Origin: Dicyema japonicum
Taxonomy: Eukaryota > Dicyemida > Rhombozoa > Dicyemidae
DNA: 64,000 nt
Assembly (NCBI GenBank): GCA_011109175.1
Contig: RDEW01000002.1
Coordinates: 748,676 to 812,675 of the forward strand
Reading direction: 5' to 3'
The translations under genes were made by a program, and so were the position numbers. Under the pieces are notes generated by a model that saw nothing but the letters and a program-made list of their open reading frames with translations, was not told the DNA's origin and made no database searches. Positions 46,693-57,935 of this stretch are shown here, piece by piece (positions within the stretch are counted from its first letter, which is position 1; each line of letters starts with the position of its first letter).

Positions 46693-47090
46693 AACAGTTT
46701 TAATTCAAATGAGTATTTTTATTAATAGTATTGATGTATAAATATGTTAAATTGGTTATAAAACCAAAGTTGTCTAAATATTGTACAACTCAGATGTAAC
46801 TTATTTTTTAGACACAATAAACAAAAATGTCATCCAGCGGCTGCCATACTGTATATCCATGGCCTCTCATGACCAGCAGCGCTCACAGAGTTCTGTTCGT
46901 TGAAATCCAATTCCCTGTTCTTGATGACCTTGGTATGTCGAGAAATGAGTCTTTTCTCCCTTAGTCAGATTTCACAAAATGTCTATATTGTTGTAACAGT
47001 TTTATTTTAAATGAGTGTTTATTGAATACTATTGATGTATAAAAATTATGTAACTCTGATTTAACTTAATTTTTTAAGGTCAACCCCGTT
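46693..47090 (+). repeat. Direct repeat pair flanking a small ORF
   Basis: TGTAACAGTTTTA(A)TT..., ATTGATGTATAAA and a GTAACT...ACTTAATTTTTTA-type end recur at 46693-46813 and 46992-47090. The 180-bp segment between them carries a small ORF from ATG 46828 (MSSSGCHTVY, VLFVEIQFPVLDDL) and a possible 32-nt intron from 46933. The function is unknown. Confidence 0.5.
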
Positions 47091-47289
47091 TGAAGAACTC
47101 GTAAAGGGAACGGGTGCCTCTTTGAAACCCAAAATTTCCGAAAAGTGATATTTATACAAGAAGTGTGTTGGTTCTCGGTAGGAACACCGAGAAAAGATGA
47201 GGGTACTGCTTAAGGAGTCTGGGATTACCTAACGATTCCTACTCTCTTTTATTTTGTCGGTGATTCTTGGTTTTAAATAAATAAATGTT

Positions 47290-47440
47290 GTTAAATAAGG
47301 ATTTCACTTTATTACTGCCAGGATCACTGGGTCAAAGAGAAGGAATAAAAGTTATCAACTAACTAAGTGATCCCAGACCGACAAAGGAACTGGAGAATGA
47401 TCCTTTTTCGCACAACTCTAGTATTGACTGTCACCAGATA
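47290..47440 (-). repeat. SINE-B/LINE tail fragment
   Basis: The minus strand reads GCGAAAAAGGATCATTCTCC, then GGGATCACTTAGTTAGTTG and TAACTTTTATTCC. A similar end lies at 25230-25310 (minus). Confidence 0.5.
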
Positions 47441-47714
47441 TAGATGAATGAGTAAGTAGGAGAAACCTTCTATTAAATAACAATAGTTAGAAATCGAAAA
47501 CATGGAACATTGACATGACTAGAAATGAGTTACTTAGTTAATTTCCACTAATTCATGACATAGACGGTTGTTCTCTCGTTCAACTAATCTGAGATTTTTT
47601 TTCAAAATTAGTTTTATTTGTGGTAGTTTAATTTTTTTTATAAATTTAACCTTAATGCATTAGTTTTCTCAAACTTTTCTAATTACTATATTTGCTTTTC
47701 TAATTCTATTTACA

Positions 47715-48370
47715 GTGAGGACACCCGGAGGAAAGTACTATCGACGGTCGCACTGAACAGGATGAAGACGCATTGGTTGGCTACAGACGGTAACGATCGC
47801 ACTGAACAGGATGAAGACGCATTGGTTGGCTAACAGACCGGTAACGATCGCGCTTTGTTTTCGCTTCTACAATGCTTTCGTGAAACCGGTCCTGCTATAT
47901 AACTCTTCCTGCTGGGGGACCTTGGTCTCAGAAACCAAAAATCTTATCTCTGTCACCGAAGGCAATTTCGAATACTGTGCGGGGTATAATGACGACACGG
48001 ATCAACAATAAGGCTCTGTACCGAAAGTGCTCAACACGACCTGTGACTTGGGATGGAATGGAGACCGATGAATATTGTTTGGACACGTCATACGAATGGA
48101 CCCCACATCACCTGCAAATTTGGCAATGGAGAAATATTTCGCTGCAAGTGGAATGAAATATCGGGGGCGCCCCCTTACTACGCTACCGGGGGGGTGCTCG
48201 ATAAGGATCTCAAGGCAATCAACCGGAGACTTGTAAGTGGCGAGGATCTGGATGCTATGAGAAGTTTGGCGTGTAACAGGGGAGCATGCACGAGATTGAT
48301 CAGATAAATTGATTTAAGTGCCGCACATGTGGAAATATAACAATTATGTTTCTACGATAATAATAATTGT
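47715..48370 (+). mobile_element. LINE-X copy, 3' region with tail
   Basis: Plus strand: FYNAFVKPVLLYNSSCWGTL, KNLISVTE (thumb region), then in another frame VIRMDPTSPANL-like sequence, YRGRP-like sequence and GVLDKDLKAINRRLVSGEDL, DAMRSLACNRGA. The tail has GTGCCGCACATGTGG and ends ACGATAATAATAATTG. A 49-bp tandem duplication (47749-47846) lies at the 5' end. Confidence 0.75.
47749..47846 (+). repeat. 49-bp tandem duplication
   Basis: TCGCACTGAACAGGATGAAG, ACGCATTGGTTGGCTA and ACAGACGGTAACGA are repeated with two small differences (one inserted A, GACGG versus GACCGG). It falls in the LINE-X coding region and disrupts it. Confidence 0.85.
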
Positions 48371-48858
48371 TGATGAACTCAGGAATGATGGAAAAGTTGT
48401 CAATAGCGACCAGTTGTATGATTTATCTCCTTAATATGAACTTAACTTCTCGTCCTCTTTATTGGACTTGGGAGACATCAGATACACGAATGAGAGATTC
48501 TCAAATGTCTGTCTTCGAATTCCGTTTAGTCCAGTTTTGGGAGAGACCAGATGAATTCTCTTATTTCGCTATAAGCACTCATAGAAGACTTTGGAAAATG
48601 TAAAGTGTCGGATGAACAAAAAGGACGAAATAGTTATTTCCATTAATTGACATTTTTCACGCAAATTGGTGAATACGCTAATTGAACATAATGTCTCAAT
48701 TAGGACTTTGATCGTCCTCCGCATGTGATAAAAAAACCAAAGGTTGCGCCTCAGACTACCTACAATCTGCATGACGTGGATAATTTTATTGTTTCGTTAC
48801 GCACATATTCGATTGTGGTCTCGAAAATGTCTCTGCTATACACATTAATCTCCAAGAC
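48371..48858. other. Unassigned sequence before the gap
   Basis: Open stretches on both strands (48367-48603 plus, 48569-48772 minus) without recognisable motifs. Confidence 0.3.
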
Positions 48859-48915
48859 NNNNNNNNNNNNNNNNNNNNNNNNNNNNNNNNNNNNNNNNNN
48901 NNNNNNNNNNNNNNN
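48859..48915. other. Assembly gap, 57 N
   Basis: A run of 57 N. Reading frames crossing it are meaningless. Confidence 1.
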
Positions 48916-49060
48916 GTAGAATGAATAAGTGAATCCTTATGAATGCCGCCCATGCATCGGACGTCTCTTGAGTAAGAAAGATTCAGTGACCCCGCCAGCG
49001 GGAAGGAAGAGAAATAAATAATCAAGTATCCACATGGAACCACGTGACCATTGGCATTAT
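48916..49060 (-). repeat. SINE-A/B-related fragment
   Basis: The minus strand reads ATGTGGATACTTGATTATTT, CTTCCCGCTGGCGGGGTCAC, AGACGTCCGATGCATGGGCG and GGCATTCATAAGGATTCACT. This is a diverged SINE-A pattern whose far end is lost in the gap. Confidence 0.6.
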
Positions 49061-50600
49061 TAAATGAAAAAAAAGAAAAATAGACTTACACATTGAAAAT
49101 TATGCAAACTATTACTCCATATAATAATGAAATAATTATTAATATATAAACAAATATTAAATAAATGCTAAATTTTGACAAAAAAATTTCTCGCGTTAAA
49201 TATTATAAGAATTTATTCTCATTTCTAAAAACCATTTCAATCTGCTACAACATATGTACTATCACGTATCAATTAATTGAAATATCCTGATTCATCAAAT
49301 ACATTACTGAATACATATTTTTTTCTTAACTTATCAAAAATATGAAGGACTATAAGTATTTGTTAAATTATTGCATTGTCTATATAAAACTTAATGTTCA
49401 ATTCTGATATGATTATTATACATTTCGGCAGTCACAATCTTTCTTAACAAATTTAAAACATAATAAAACTGAAAGCCATAATATTTTATTTTCTGAATTA
49501 CATATATTTTAAACACAGAATTTCATAGAATTCTTTTGATGGCAATTATAATTATGTCGGCTATTGGAAGTCGTGTTTATTTGTAAATAATAAGCTGCAC
49601 ACATTTCGGTAATTAATAAACTCTAATATATAATCGGACGCTAAAATTATGCTTTTTTTCTATAAATAAGTTCAATTAACAATCGAACACTGCTACTGAA
49701 TTTTGTCTTATGATATCGTTCTCAAAAATTGTTTATTCACATTTTACGAGTAATTTCAATTCCTTCATACGATTTTCAAAAAACGGAATCATTTTTTATG
49801 AGTTATTTGTTTATTCCATATTTCTAAAATTTATTGAACTGCCTGATTTAACAATATCTTTTTAAACTTGAAATAGACTTTTCAGAATATTTCGAATTAC
49901 AAGAAAGTCGTATCCAATTTGAATATTTATTAACGAATATTCGTAATATTTTCTATTTATAAATTTATCAACCGTTCAACTATCGATCGACTTTCAAAAT
50001 ATTTTTATTTGCTGATTTTTGTGATTAATGAATTGAACAGTTAAGAGATGTTTTCTGAATAACTACATCTTCAGAAAAACTAACTTAATCTCAAAAATTT
50101 CAAAATTAATTTAGTGATTGAACAGCCACTAAAGGAAAACTTAAAAATCATTGGATTAAAATAAGAATCAATCAGAAATCAGAGACAAGTCGTAAATAAG
50201 AGAGTTAAGACCAGTATCCCATTGAACAGTCTCATTTGGAGAAAGCAAATATCATTTAACTATAACAGCTCTTCACTAAGTCATTTCTGTAGATTGTGTT
50301 CCCATTCTTATCGACTCCGTAGCCTCCACTAATAGGACGTGGTTATATATTAGCCTACATTGGAACAGCAGTGCATAAGAGACGTATTTCATCATACCTG
50401 GATAAAATCGAAATTTATTAAGTATTTGTAATGTTCGGTAAAAAATATGCCACTCGTTTGTATCTCATTTCCTCGAACCGGTAAATAACTTTCCCAAACA
50501 ATCCTCTCTGAGCATAATCAGGTTCATACATTAAGGAAATCACCTATATTTTTAATATTTCAATAAACGTGATAATTTTATTAAAATAAAAAAATATTAA
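49061..50600. other. AT-rich stretch, no gene recognised
   Basis: Very AT-rich, no frame above 60 codons on either strand. Confidence 0.5.
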
Positions 50601-50611
50601 ATTAATTTTTT

Positions 50612-50878
50612 TTGTATTCGATGTACTTCATTTTACACTATCTCGTGTTTTTGATCGCAAAGCGTATTAACTTTACTTATTTCTCAAATAAGGTCGCAAA
50701 ACAGAGGGCGATGGAGACGCCTAGTGAAGCAGATTTTGAAACGTGTGGCACAAACGGGACCTTAGTTAAAAAAATGTTTTTTAATTCTGTGAACCATGGT
50801 AGTTCTAATAGTCAAGTTGAGTATGAGACAATCATTTTTTTTATTTTATGTTTCATTCGTATATTTAGATGTTTTTAA
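50612..50878 (+). other. 88-codon ORF, unassigned
   Basis: Plus strand; hydrophobic ends (FILHYLVFLIA, IIFFILCFIRIF) around a polar middle (METPSEADFETCGTNG). Sequence just downstream (50930-51060) resembles 63340-63500, so it may belong to the duplicated glutaredoxin neighbourhood. Coding is not established. Confidence 0.25.
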
Positions 50879-51225
50879 AGCAGGAAATAATGCGGATTTT
50901 TGTGACAATTAGTCCCAATATTTTGACCTATTAAAGTTTAAATTTAGGAAACTAATGAGTTCAGCCTACAGTGGTTTCCGTCTCGGAAAATCATTGAAAT
51001 ACTCATTTTAGTTAATCTCTTGAGTTAGTGTAGTGATTATATGTCATAGTGCACAAGAAATACTGAACAGTTCAACTTTCCTGTCCTACCTTTTGGCAAA
51101 AACCTGGAAAATTCGTGAGATCGTTTGTCTTTAACTACTGGGGGAAGAAATACCGACATAATTAATTGTACTACTATGCATTTGAAAAGAAATAATTTAT
51201 TAATTTAAATAAAATCTCTTTAATA

Positions 51226-51527
51226 TTAAATTGCGTCGTACTTCTTTACCAATTCGCTTTTTCATCGAGCTCAACAATTTTGTCGCTGTCGCCAATGAAA
51301 TTTCCTTTGAAGAAAATCCACGGAACCTAAAATCTTAAAATCAGGCAAACAGTGCGCTTCTTTGTGATTTTTTCCAGAACATTCATAATTTCCTGGAATT
51401 TTGGTTCTGTGTCAATTACCCACTCAGTGTATTGAGGAATAGAGAACATGTGATTCCTCAGTATTACTACTGCTTTCGTTGAATGCGTGCAATATGATTT
51501 CGTCACAATAAAGACTTTATTTGTCAT
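51226..51527 (-). CDS. GLRX: Glutaredoxin, monothiol-type active site, one tiny intron
   Basis: Minus strand, start ATG 51527, stop 51226; 92 residues after splicing and one restored base. The N terminus MTNKVFIVTKSYCTHSTKA carries the active site CTHS, so the first Cys is kept and the second is Ser. Then QYTEWVID, EKITKKRT and, across a 24-nt intron (51327-51350, GTTTGC...TTTTAG), VPWIFFKGNFIGDSDKIVEL. This restores the TVP cis-proline motif and the GxSD glutathione-binding motif. A single-base loss near 51254-51257 (GG to G) precedes the end ELVKKYDAI. Exon lengths of 177 and 101+1 are both multiples of three. Glutaredoxins reduce protein-glutathione mixed disulphides in the cytosol. A second, broken copy is at 63660-63990. 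Confidence 0.85.
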
Positions 51528-51839
51528 TATTTTGCAGCCGACGACTTTGGTAACATCGTTGTAGTCTATAATTATTTAGAACTTATACTGTCACAGTTGT
51601 TACCTATATTATAGAATGGGAGATACTTTGCGAGGAAAAATAAAAGATCACAAGAATGGCAGCAATTGAACCGACCAACACTGCTATACGCTTTATTCCA
51701 AAAAAATATGATATCATGTAAAAATTATGCTAATAAGAATTATAGTAATTTATATTTGAAATTAATGTTTATATTAAAATTAATTGTAATTTTAAAAATC
51801 CAAAAGAAAAATCGACTTTCCACTGATATATTCAAATAT

Positions 51840-52095
51840 AGGACAAATGTGGTGCTATGTGGCTAGTTGGTTAAATATTTATTTTCCTTCCCTCCGATGG
51901 CGTCTTTGGATCCACCTTACTGAGGAGACGTCCAATGCCTGGCCGGCATCGAAAAGATCCGACTACTTTTTACAATTTCTACTTTTTACAATTACAATTT
52001 CGTTACCTGGAGACAAGTTCTGGAACACTGGTACAAGTAAGGATTAGGTAGTTTGTTAGTTTGGTTATTTTGGTCTTTGGAATAATTTAATTTAA
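51840..52095 (+). repeat. SINE-A copy at the left edge of duplication unit 1
   Basis: ATGTGGTGCTATGTGGCTAG, CTCCGATGGCG, GGATCCACCTTACTGAGGAG, CCTGGCCGGCATCG, TACCTGGAGACAAGTTCTGG and a TAGTTTGTTAGTTTGG tail. The equivalent SINE-A at 58440-58705 occupies the same position in unit 2. Confidence 0.8.
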
Positions 52096-54208
52096 TCGTT
52101 AAAAAAGACAATGAGTCTGTAGAACCCTTATTTTATTGTAATTTTTGTTGACTTTCTTTGATTTTAATAAAGTTATTGTTTTGGTGGTTAATTTCATTAT
52201 TGATTGAATAAATTTGATGATTGTCGTGTTTTTTATTAGCGAGGGATAGCACATTTAATATGAGGCCATTTCTGCTCTGAAACTGGACGATTTATTGTCA
52301 TGTGATATTTCATTTAAATCCAAATATATTAGATTTAAACTGGTATTTATTGAATGATGCCTGTGGGCTTTAAAGTCAAGAAGAAATTCAAAAATAAGAA
52401 TCCTTAGTTGAAAATGAAGTAATTCACATAACATATTGAAGAAATCATTAGAATAATATTTTCTAAGGTTCCGACGATTCGTCAAATAAAGAATGCTTGT
52501 TGAAACTTTCTCAGGTTTACTATTTTTCTAATAATACTTTATGCCTTAGCTGACATATTCATATTAAGGGATAATGCTGATTTATCGTAGAAATAGGAAA
52601 AATGAATTAATTTTACACTTTTAAAATAATGTTCAAATGCAGACAGATTATTTTGAACCACGGAAATCAGGTTTTTTGTGTTTATTATGTCGTAAGCCTC
52701 AAGAAGTTTAAATGGAGTTTTGCTTCGAAAATAATCCATTTTAGCAATTTTAATAAAATTATCTTTAAATTCAAAGAACTTTTATGTTTCTACAAGAATT
52801 TATAAGTTGAAAACGTTGATTTCTAATTCTATATGACTTTTTGATATTACAATAGAATTAGTTGTCCAATGTTTATTTCTAATAAAACTGTACTTTTGTT
52901 TTTATGTATTGAATCCAAATATTAATGATATATTGTGAATGTGCTCCATTCATATATACAATTTTCGATGTTTTCATTCACAATTTAAATTCTAATTCAG
53001 ACAAGTAATATGTGAAGATGTGTACCTTCTATGAATGATTACTATCACGGCGTGTATAAGGATGACATGGAAAGCTGTATTATAGAAATTCTAGTTTTGA
53101 ATTTAGGGATAGTTTGTCATGTTCAAAATTATTAATGTAATATTATATATTGTTTTACATTTTTGGGGATTTATGATAATTATTTACTTTTATAAAACAG
53201 GAATATAGTCAAAGATGTGAGATTTTATAGTGATTGCTTTTTAAAAGTTCATAAATTATTTTTGACGATATGACGATATATTTATATTTCAATATAATTT
53301 TGGACATTGCTGCACAAAACTGGAAATTGTATTGCAACTATATCAGAGTTTATAGATGATACCTGGGAGATTGAAGTCAAAGCTAAACAAGTAAATTTTA
53401 TGATTTGGAGACTTTCTTCACTTACCAATATATTATCGAAGCATTTGAAAATCTATTTTAGATTTTTATAATCATTAGTTCTATAAAGATATGGTATTTT
53501 GTCAGGTTTACTATTTTCAAAAAAAGGTAGGTATGCCTTTAATGAATTAGCGACAGATTGATATGCGCTTGATTTGCTGGAAAAACACGAGGTTTGTAAA
53601 AATTTATTAATTTTAGACTTTTCAAACTATGTTCGATAATAAACAAATTATCTTAAACCACCATAAAATATCACGTTTTCGCTTTGAAGATTTATTATTA
53701 GATTCAAGAAGAGCTGTCTTGAAAATTTACTGATACAAAAATCGCCTTTGACATTTTCGTTTTGTTGAATAAATTTCTATGAACCGTTTATTAAATTCGT
53801 TAAATTAAAGAACAAGAATATCCAAAATAAAGATTTATATAAATTCTTCAAACCTAAATTCATATTTCTTAATTGTAAGAAAAATGCATATCCTGATATT
53901 TATCGAAGCGTGATTAAACAGATGCTGATGTTACTGAAAATTATTTTTGATAATGTTCTAACGTTTTGGATTTATATATAAAATGTAAAATTGTGAGGAT
54001 GAATGTTTTTTAGTGAAAACGTAAAATATGAGTTTGAATATTCTTTTTAATACATTGGATCTAATAAATTGTTAGTATTACTGTCATTAAGCAAAAGTGA
54101 AGGATAATTTGACTTAACCTTGTGTGCAATTGATGATTTCAAATTTAAACAAATTTAGTAAAATTGTTTTGAAATGTAAAGTATTTTATAACCTGTTTTT
54201 TGTCTTGT
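52096..54208 (-). repeat. Duplicated module, unit 1, part 1 (decayed coding?)
   Basis: Aligns with 58706-60775. Clear anchors are TATGAATGATTACTATCACG, GTATAAGGATGACATG and GATTCAAGAAGAGC. On the minus strand both units give similar broken protein readings: KPDKIPYLYRTND against QIPYLYRTN, ISGYAFFLQ against ISGYEFF, ISICLI in both, and DFKAHRHHSINTSLN against DMNACKQHPINSSIN. Minus ORFs at 52255-52485 and 52539-52739 are the longest intact pieces. No family is recognised. The protein-level similarity suggests a former gene or element of at least 400 codons. Confidence 0.6.
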
Positions 54209-55700
54209 TGTTATCAGATGAAGCCAAGTTGTTAGAGGGAATGGATAGATATAAATACCTTGGTGTATTGGAAAGTCCTTTCGGACAAATTCAAAAGCCA
54301 GAAATGTTAAAAATAATTTCTTCGCAAGTAAAACAGAGAATAGAAACTGGTGAATACCAAACTAAATGCAGTGAATTTGTTTAAGGTTATTAACGAGCAT
54401 GCTCTGTCTTTATATAACTATTGGACTCATTAATGTGGAACCCTGTGAATAAGATTTGATTGACTCAGCTATCCGCACCATATTGATTAAACATCGAGTC
54501 CATCTAGAACCTGCATGCAAGCAGAAGCTTTATTTAACGAAAAATTATTTTGGGAGAAGGCTAAGCTCAATCTCTCTTCTAAGTGAGATGTTATATGGAT
54601 TTTTTCATGATTTGAAACTCATAAGTACTGTTTGCAGTAGAAGTGCCGCAATTCTTCAAGCCGAAATTTCAGAGAAAACACATTTGGCATTAATTGAAGA
54701 ATTTCTAAGGCACAAGTATTCTGTTTGCGACACTTCTGAGTTGGATACAAAATTGATATCGAACATGCAAAAAGAAGGTTTAATGAATCAAATAAGATTG
54801 AAAAGTCTTCATTCCGTTATTTATAAGAATTTGTTGGAGGATTATGTGAACATAGAGCATTCCTCTTATCGACTTTTAAAAGGGACTAACTGCCTAAGGT
54901 CGGAAGTCTTATTCTGCTTTATCCGTGGATCATTGTGCCACTAGGTGTAAAAGGATGTTGCATGGGGATTATGTAAGAAGACATAAAGAAGTCGTAAGGT
55001 GTCTACATTTCCACTTTTGCAGAGAGTTTGGTCTCAAAAACGAGAAGAAACTGAAAACTCATTCAGTGCAATCCATTGTAATGAATGACTCAGTTGAAAT
55101 CAGAGTTGACACTTTTATTAAAACGGACATAATTATTGAGCATAACAAGCCAGACTTGTTTGTTTTTGATAAAAAAACAAAATTATCTTGGTCGAAATGG
55201 AAATAATATTTTCCCAAAATCTACAGCAGGTGGAATGCGAAAGCTGAGGAAGTATGACCTTCTTTCCAAAGAGCTGGAGTTGATACACCACGCAGAGGTC
55301 AAGATTGTCGAATGTACTCACTTGGGATGGCCTAGTGACTTCACATTCGTGAAGTATGCCAGATCTTTGAATATAAGTGAAAGAACGTATGCGTGTGTTC
55401 AATCGCTGGTAATCAAGAAGATTTTGGAGAGTATGATTGTATCATATAGGAACGAAGTCGACGTTTCGCGGCGTTATGATAAACTTAGTGAAGGGATAAA
55501 GGATATCTACTCTCGGTCTGATTATGAAGAAATTTAAGAGAAGAGTGTGAGCGAAGTGATGTCAATATATATTGAGGAAAAGGAAAGAACTGTGACAATT
55601 GGGTTTACTCCCATAGTTGATCGAAGAGAAAAAAATTGGATGGAGAAAATTTTAATTAGAATTAACCTTTTAAGATAGTAAAATAATAATTTGTTGTTTT
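54209..55700 (+). mobile_element. Dong/R4-like LINE, 5'-truncated, with REL endonuclease
   Basis: Plus strand. DRYKYLGVLES follows the reverse transcriptase in this family. Next come DSAIRTILIKHRVHLEPACK, AAILQAEISEKTHLALIEEF, LHSVIYKNLLEDYVN, and the zinc-knuckle half VDHCATRCKRML with RRHKEVVRCLHFHF. The endonuclease follows: VEIRVDTFIKTDI and KPDLFVFDKK (PD-(D/E)xK-type motif), then KLRKYDLLSKELELIHHAEV after a frameshift. The first Cys pair of the knuckle is missing between LFCFI and VDHC. The polymerase core is absent. It interrupts duplication unit 1 relative to unit 2. R4/Dong elements usually target specific sites; the target here is the AT-rich module. Confidence 0.8.
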
Positions 55701-56522
55701 AAAAAAAATTGTTGTATTAAAACGTTAATTGAGTGAAAAGAATATATAATTTGGAAAATTATGCCTCTGATATATTAAAAAACACGAAATTGAGAAATTA
55801 TTAATTTAACCTTTAAAATAAATTTAATGGGAGACAAATATTTTCGTGTTATGCGAGAAGATCAGGTTTCTTGAATTATATTTTATACACTTCCAGATGA
55901 AATAGAATTTGTACTAGAACGGAAATAACTTTTAATAAATTTTTTTAAGATATGGAATTAATATCAATTAAACATCATTTCGAAAATAACTTGGACGACA
56001 GAATGGCGAAGGCCTTTTAACACAATTATATTTAAATTTATTAAAACATTGTTTTTACAGAAAAGCCATAAAGTGGATTGGAAAACGTTGATTTTAATGT
56101 CTATATGACTTTTTGATATTACAATTGTATTGGTAATCAAATGTTAATGTTTTTAATGAAAATGGAAGTATAAATTCGACTCCTACTTCATATAGTGAAT
56201 TATCAAATAAACTGTTAATATTATTCACCAACTAAAAATGAAATAATTTTGAGATATGCCATGTGGTCATTGAAGATATTTAATAATTTAGTTTTTAATA
56301 AATTTAGTTTTTACGCATTTTTTGAAATTTTAAATATTTCCAATTATATTAACTGTTTGTTGATTTTGGCTGTTGTTTCAAATTTTTTCAATTTATATAT
56401 TATTTATTACCACATTATTATATTATTAAAATATTTACACAATTTAGTATAAAATTATATAATTTATTTCATAAATTAATAAAATTATTATTCTCCCAAT
56501 AGTTATTATCATAAAAAAAACT
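55701..56522 (-). repeat. Duplicated module, unit 1, part 2
   Basis: Aligns with 60895-61545: TTTTAATGTCTATATGACTT, GGTAATCAAATGTTAATG, AACTGTTTGTTGATTTT and TATATTATTTATTACCACAT occur in both. It continues unit 1 beyond the LINE insertion. Confidence 0.7.
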
Positions 56523-56524
56523 TA

Positions 56525-56880
56525 TTTTGTTTTCAGAGATGGCGCCGTGTCATAATTTCTTGGCAAAACCTTGATTACCCATGGTTCAAATCTCTCGGCT
56601 GTACATTCTGGCTGAAGGTTCCACGTATCTATGATGCTTAGAATATAACGAGTGACGACGGCATCAGTGAATGATTCACTGCTTAACCAGATCGATTCAA
56701 TAGCACTCACACACAAGAAAAAGAAAAAAAAGTTAAAGAACATTTTTTGGTTTCCTTCTCCCTTTCAGTGATTTGTTAAAATAATTGTTCTTTACTCTAA
56801 TAAAATGTGTGTGCTGCTTATCCGGAGATATAAATATTATGACTCTCGTGAAAAGGCTGTTACTCGTTCATCAAGAAATC
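56525..56880 (+). repeat. SINE-C, near full length
   Basis: Plus strand: ATGGCGCCGTGTCATAATTT (head), ATGGTTCAAATCTC (B box), GAAGGTTCCACGTATCTATG, AACGAGTGACGACGGCATCA, CACTCACACACAAGAAAAAG. The tail is GTTCTTTACTCTAATAAA, GAGATATAAATATTATGACT, CTCGTGAAAAGGCTGTTA. It matches 29230-29553 in order. Confidence 0.8.
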
Positions 56881-57059
56881 AAGATAGAGCAATGAAATTC
56901 CATTCGAAAAGGCTGTGGTAAGGTTCTTAGTGACGATGGGAAGATTGTAGTTATTGGGATAGGTAATAAGAGAATAACCATTGTGGTGAAGATTGTAGTC
57001 ATTGGGATGAACACTCAGATTCCTCTACTCATCTTATTTAAATACAAAACGAATCGTGG

Positions 57060-57310
57060 GGAGAAGTAGGGAACTGCCGAGAAGTGCAGTTCTCCAACAC
57101 TACGGAACTAGATTGTTTCCAGAACTCACACACAAGCAAAAATAGAAAAGAACAAGAAGTCAAGGACACTTTTAATATCTTGGATATCCGTTGGGTTAAT
57201 TAACATTACTGTTCTTATTTCTTAAATACAGTGTGACTTATGCCTAAGGTGAGGTTTAAGAAATGGAAACGTGCCTACACCTTATCGGAATGGCTGTGTT
57301 AGGTTTTTGT
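57060..57310 (+). repeat. Partial SINE-C (body and tail)
   Basis: CACTACGGAACTAGATTG, AACTCACACACAAGCAAAAA, ATTACTGTTCTTATTTCTTA, AATACAGTGTGACTTATGCC. The head is missing. Confidence 0.6.
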
Positions 57311-57640
57311 TTTGGTAGTAGACGCCTCTCTTCAACGTCTGTCTTTATTGCACTCTGATTCTATTTCTACATGGATGAAACTAGTAAAACAAGTAGGAAG
57401 TGCAGCATATGTGATAGTCTAAGTACTCATATGCTATTGGAAACAAAGTATTCATGATCAGTTATCCAAGTGGACGTACCTCTATTTTAACTTTTTACTT
57501 ATATTGGAATAATTCTTTAATCATTGATAAGAATTTTTGATTTAATGGTTTGTAAGCTTTGCTACTTTTTTCAACTTTATACTAGCCGACTGAATGGTTT
57601 TCATTTTGATAATTGTATAATCTTTCGACTAATAATAATA
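57311..57640. other. No feature recognised
   Basis: AT-rich, short frames only. Confidence 0.4.
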
Positions 57641-57935
57641 ATAACATCAGAGACAACGGTTACACAAACTAACTAATCACGTGATCGCAGCACGCTTTAG
57701 CAGGTACCGCATTTTAGCCCGAAACTCGTCCCTACACATGACGTATCGGTCGAGTTACTGGATCTTCGCAGTCACGATGGTGAGTTCAATGGTCCATTCG
57801 TATCGAGGCTTCAATAGGCATTGGTATCTGCAACTCTCCAGAAATCCAGCTTTCCGTGATTTTGGAAGCTCTATTTCGGCTAGCCTCGATCTTCGAAAAA
57901 CATTCGTCAATAAACTTTTCATTTTAAATTGAGAT
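57641..57935 (-). mobile_element. Probable LINE 3' fragment
   Basis: A minus-strand reading (FRRSRLAEIELPKSRKAGFL, LLKPRYEWTIELTIVTAKIQ, YVMCRDEFRAKMRYLL) ends in a tail ATCACGTGATTAGTTAGTTT then TGTTATTATTATTAG, like the other LINE tails here. The coding part is not assigned to a motif. Confidence 0.4.

Noticed and set aside
48725-49043. ORFs spanning the N run
   Set aside because: The frame passes through 57 unknown bases.
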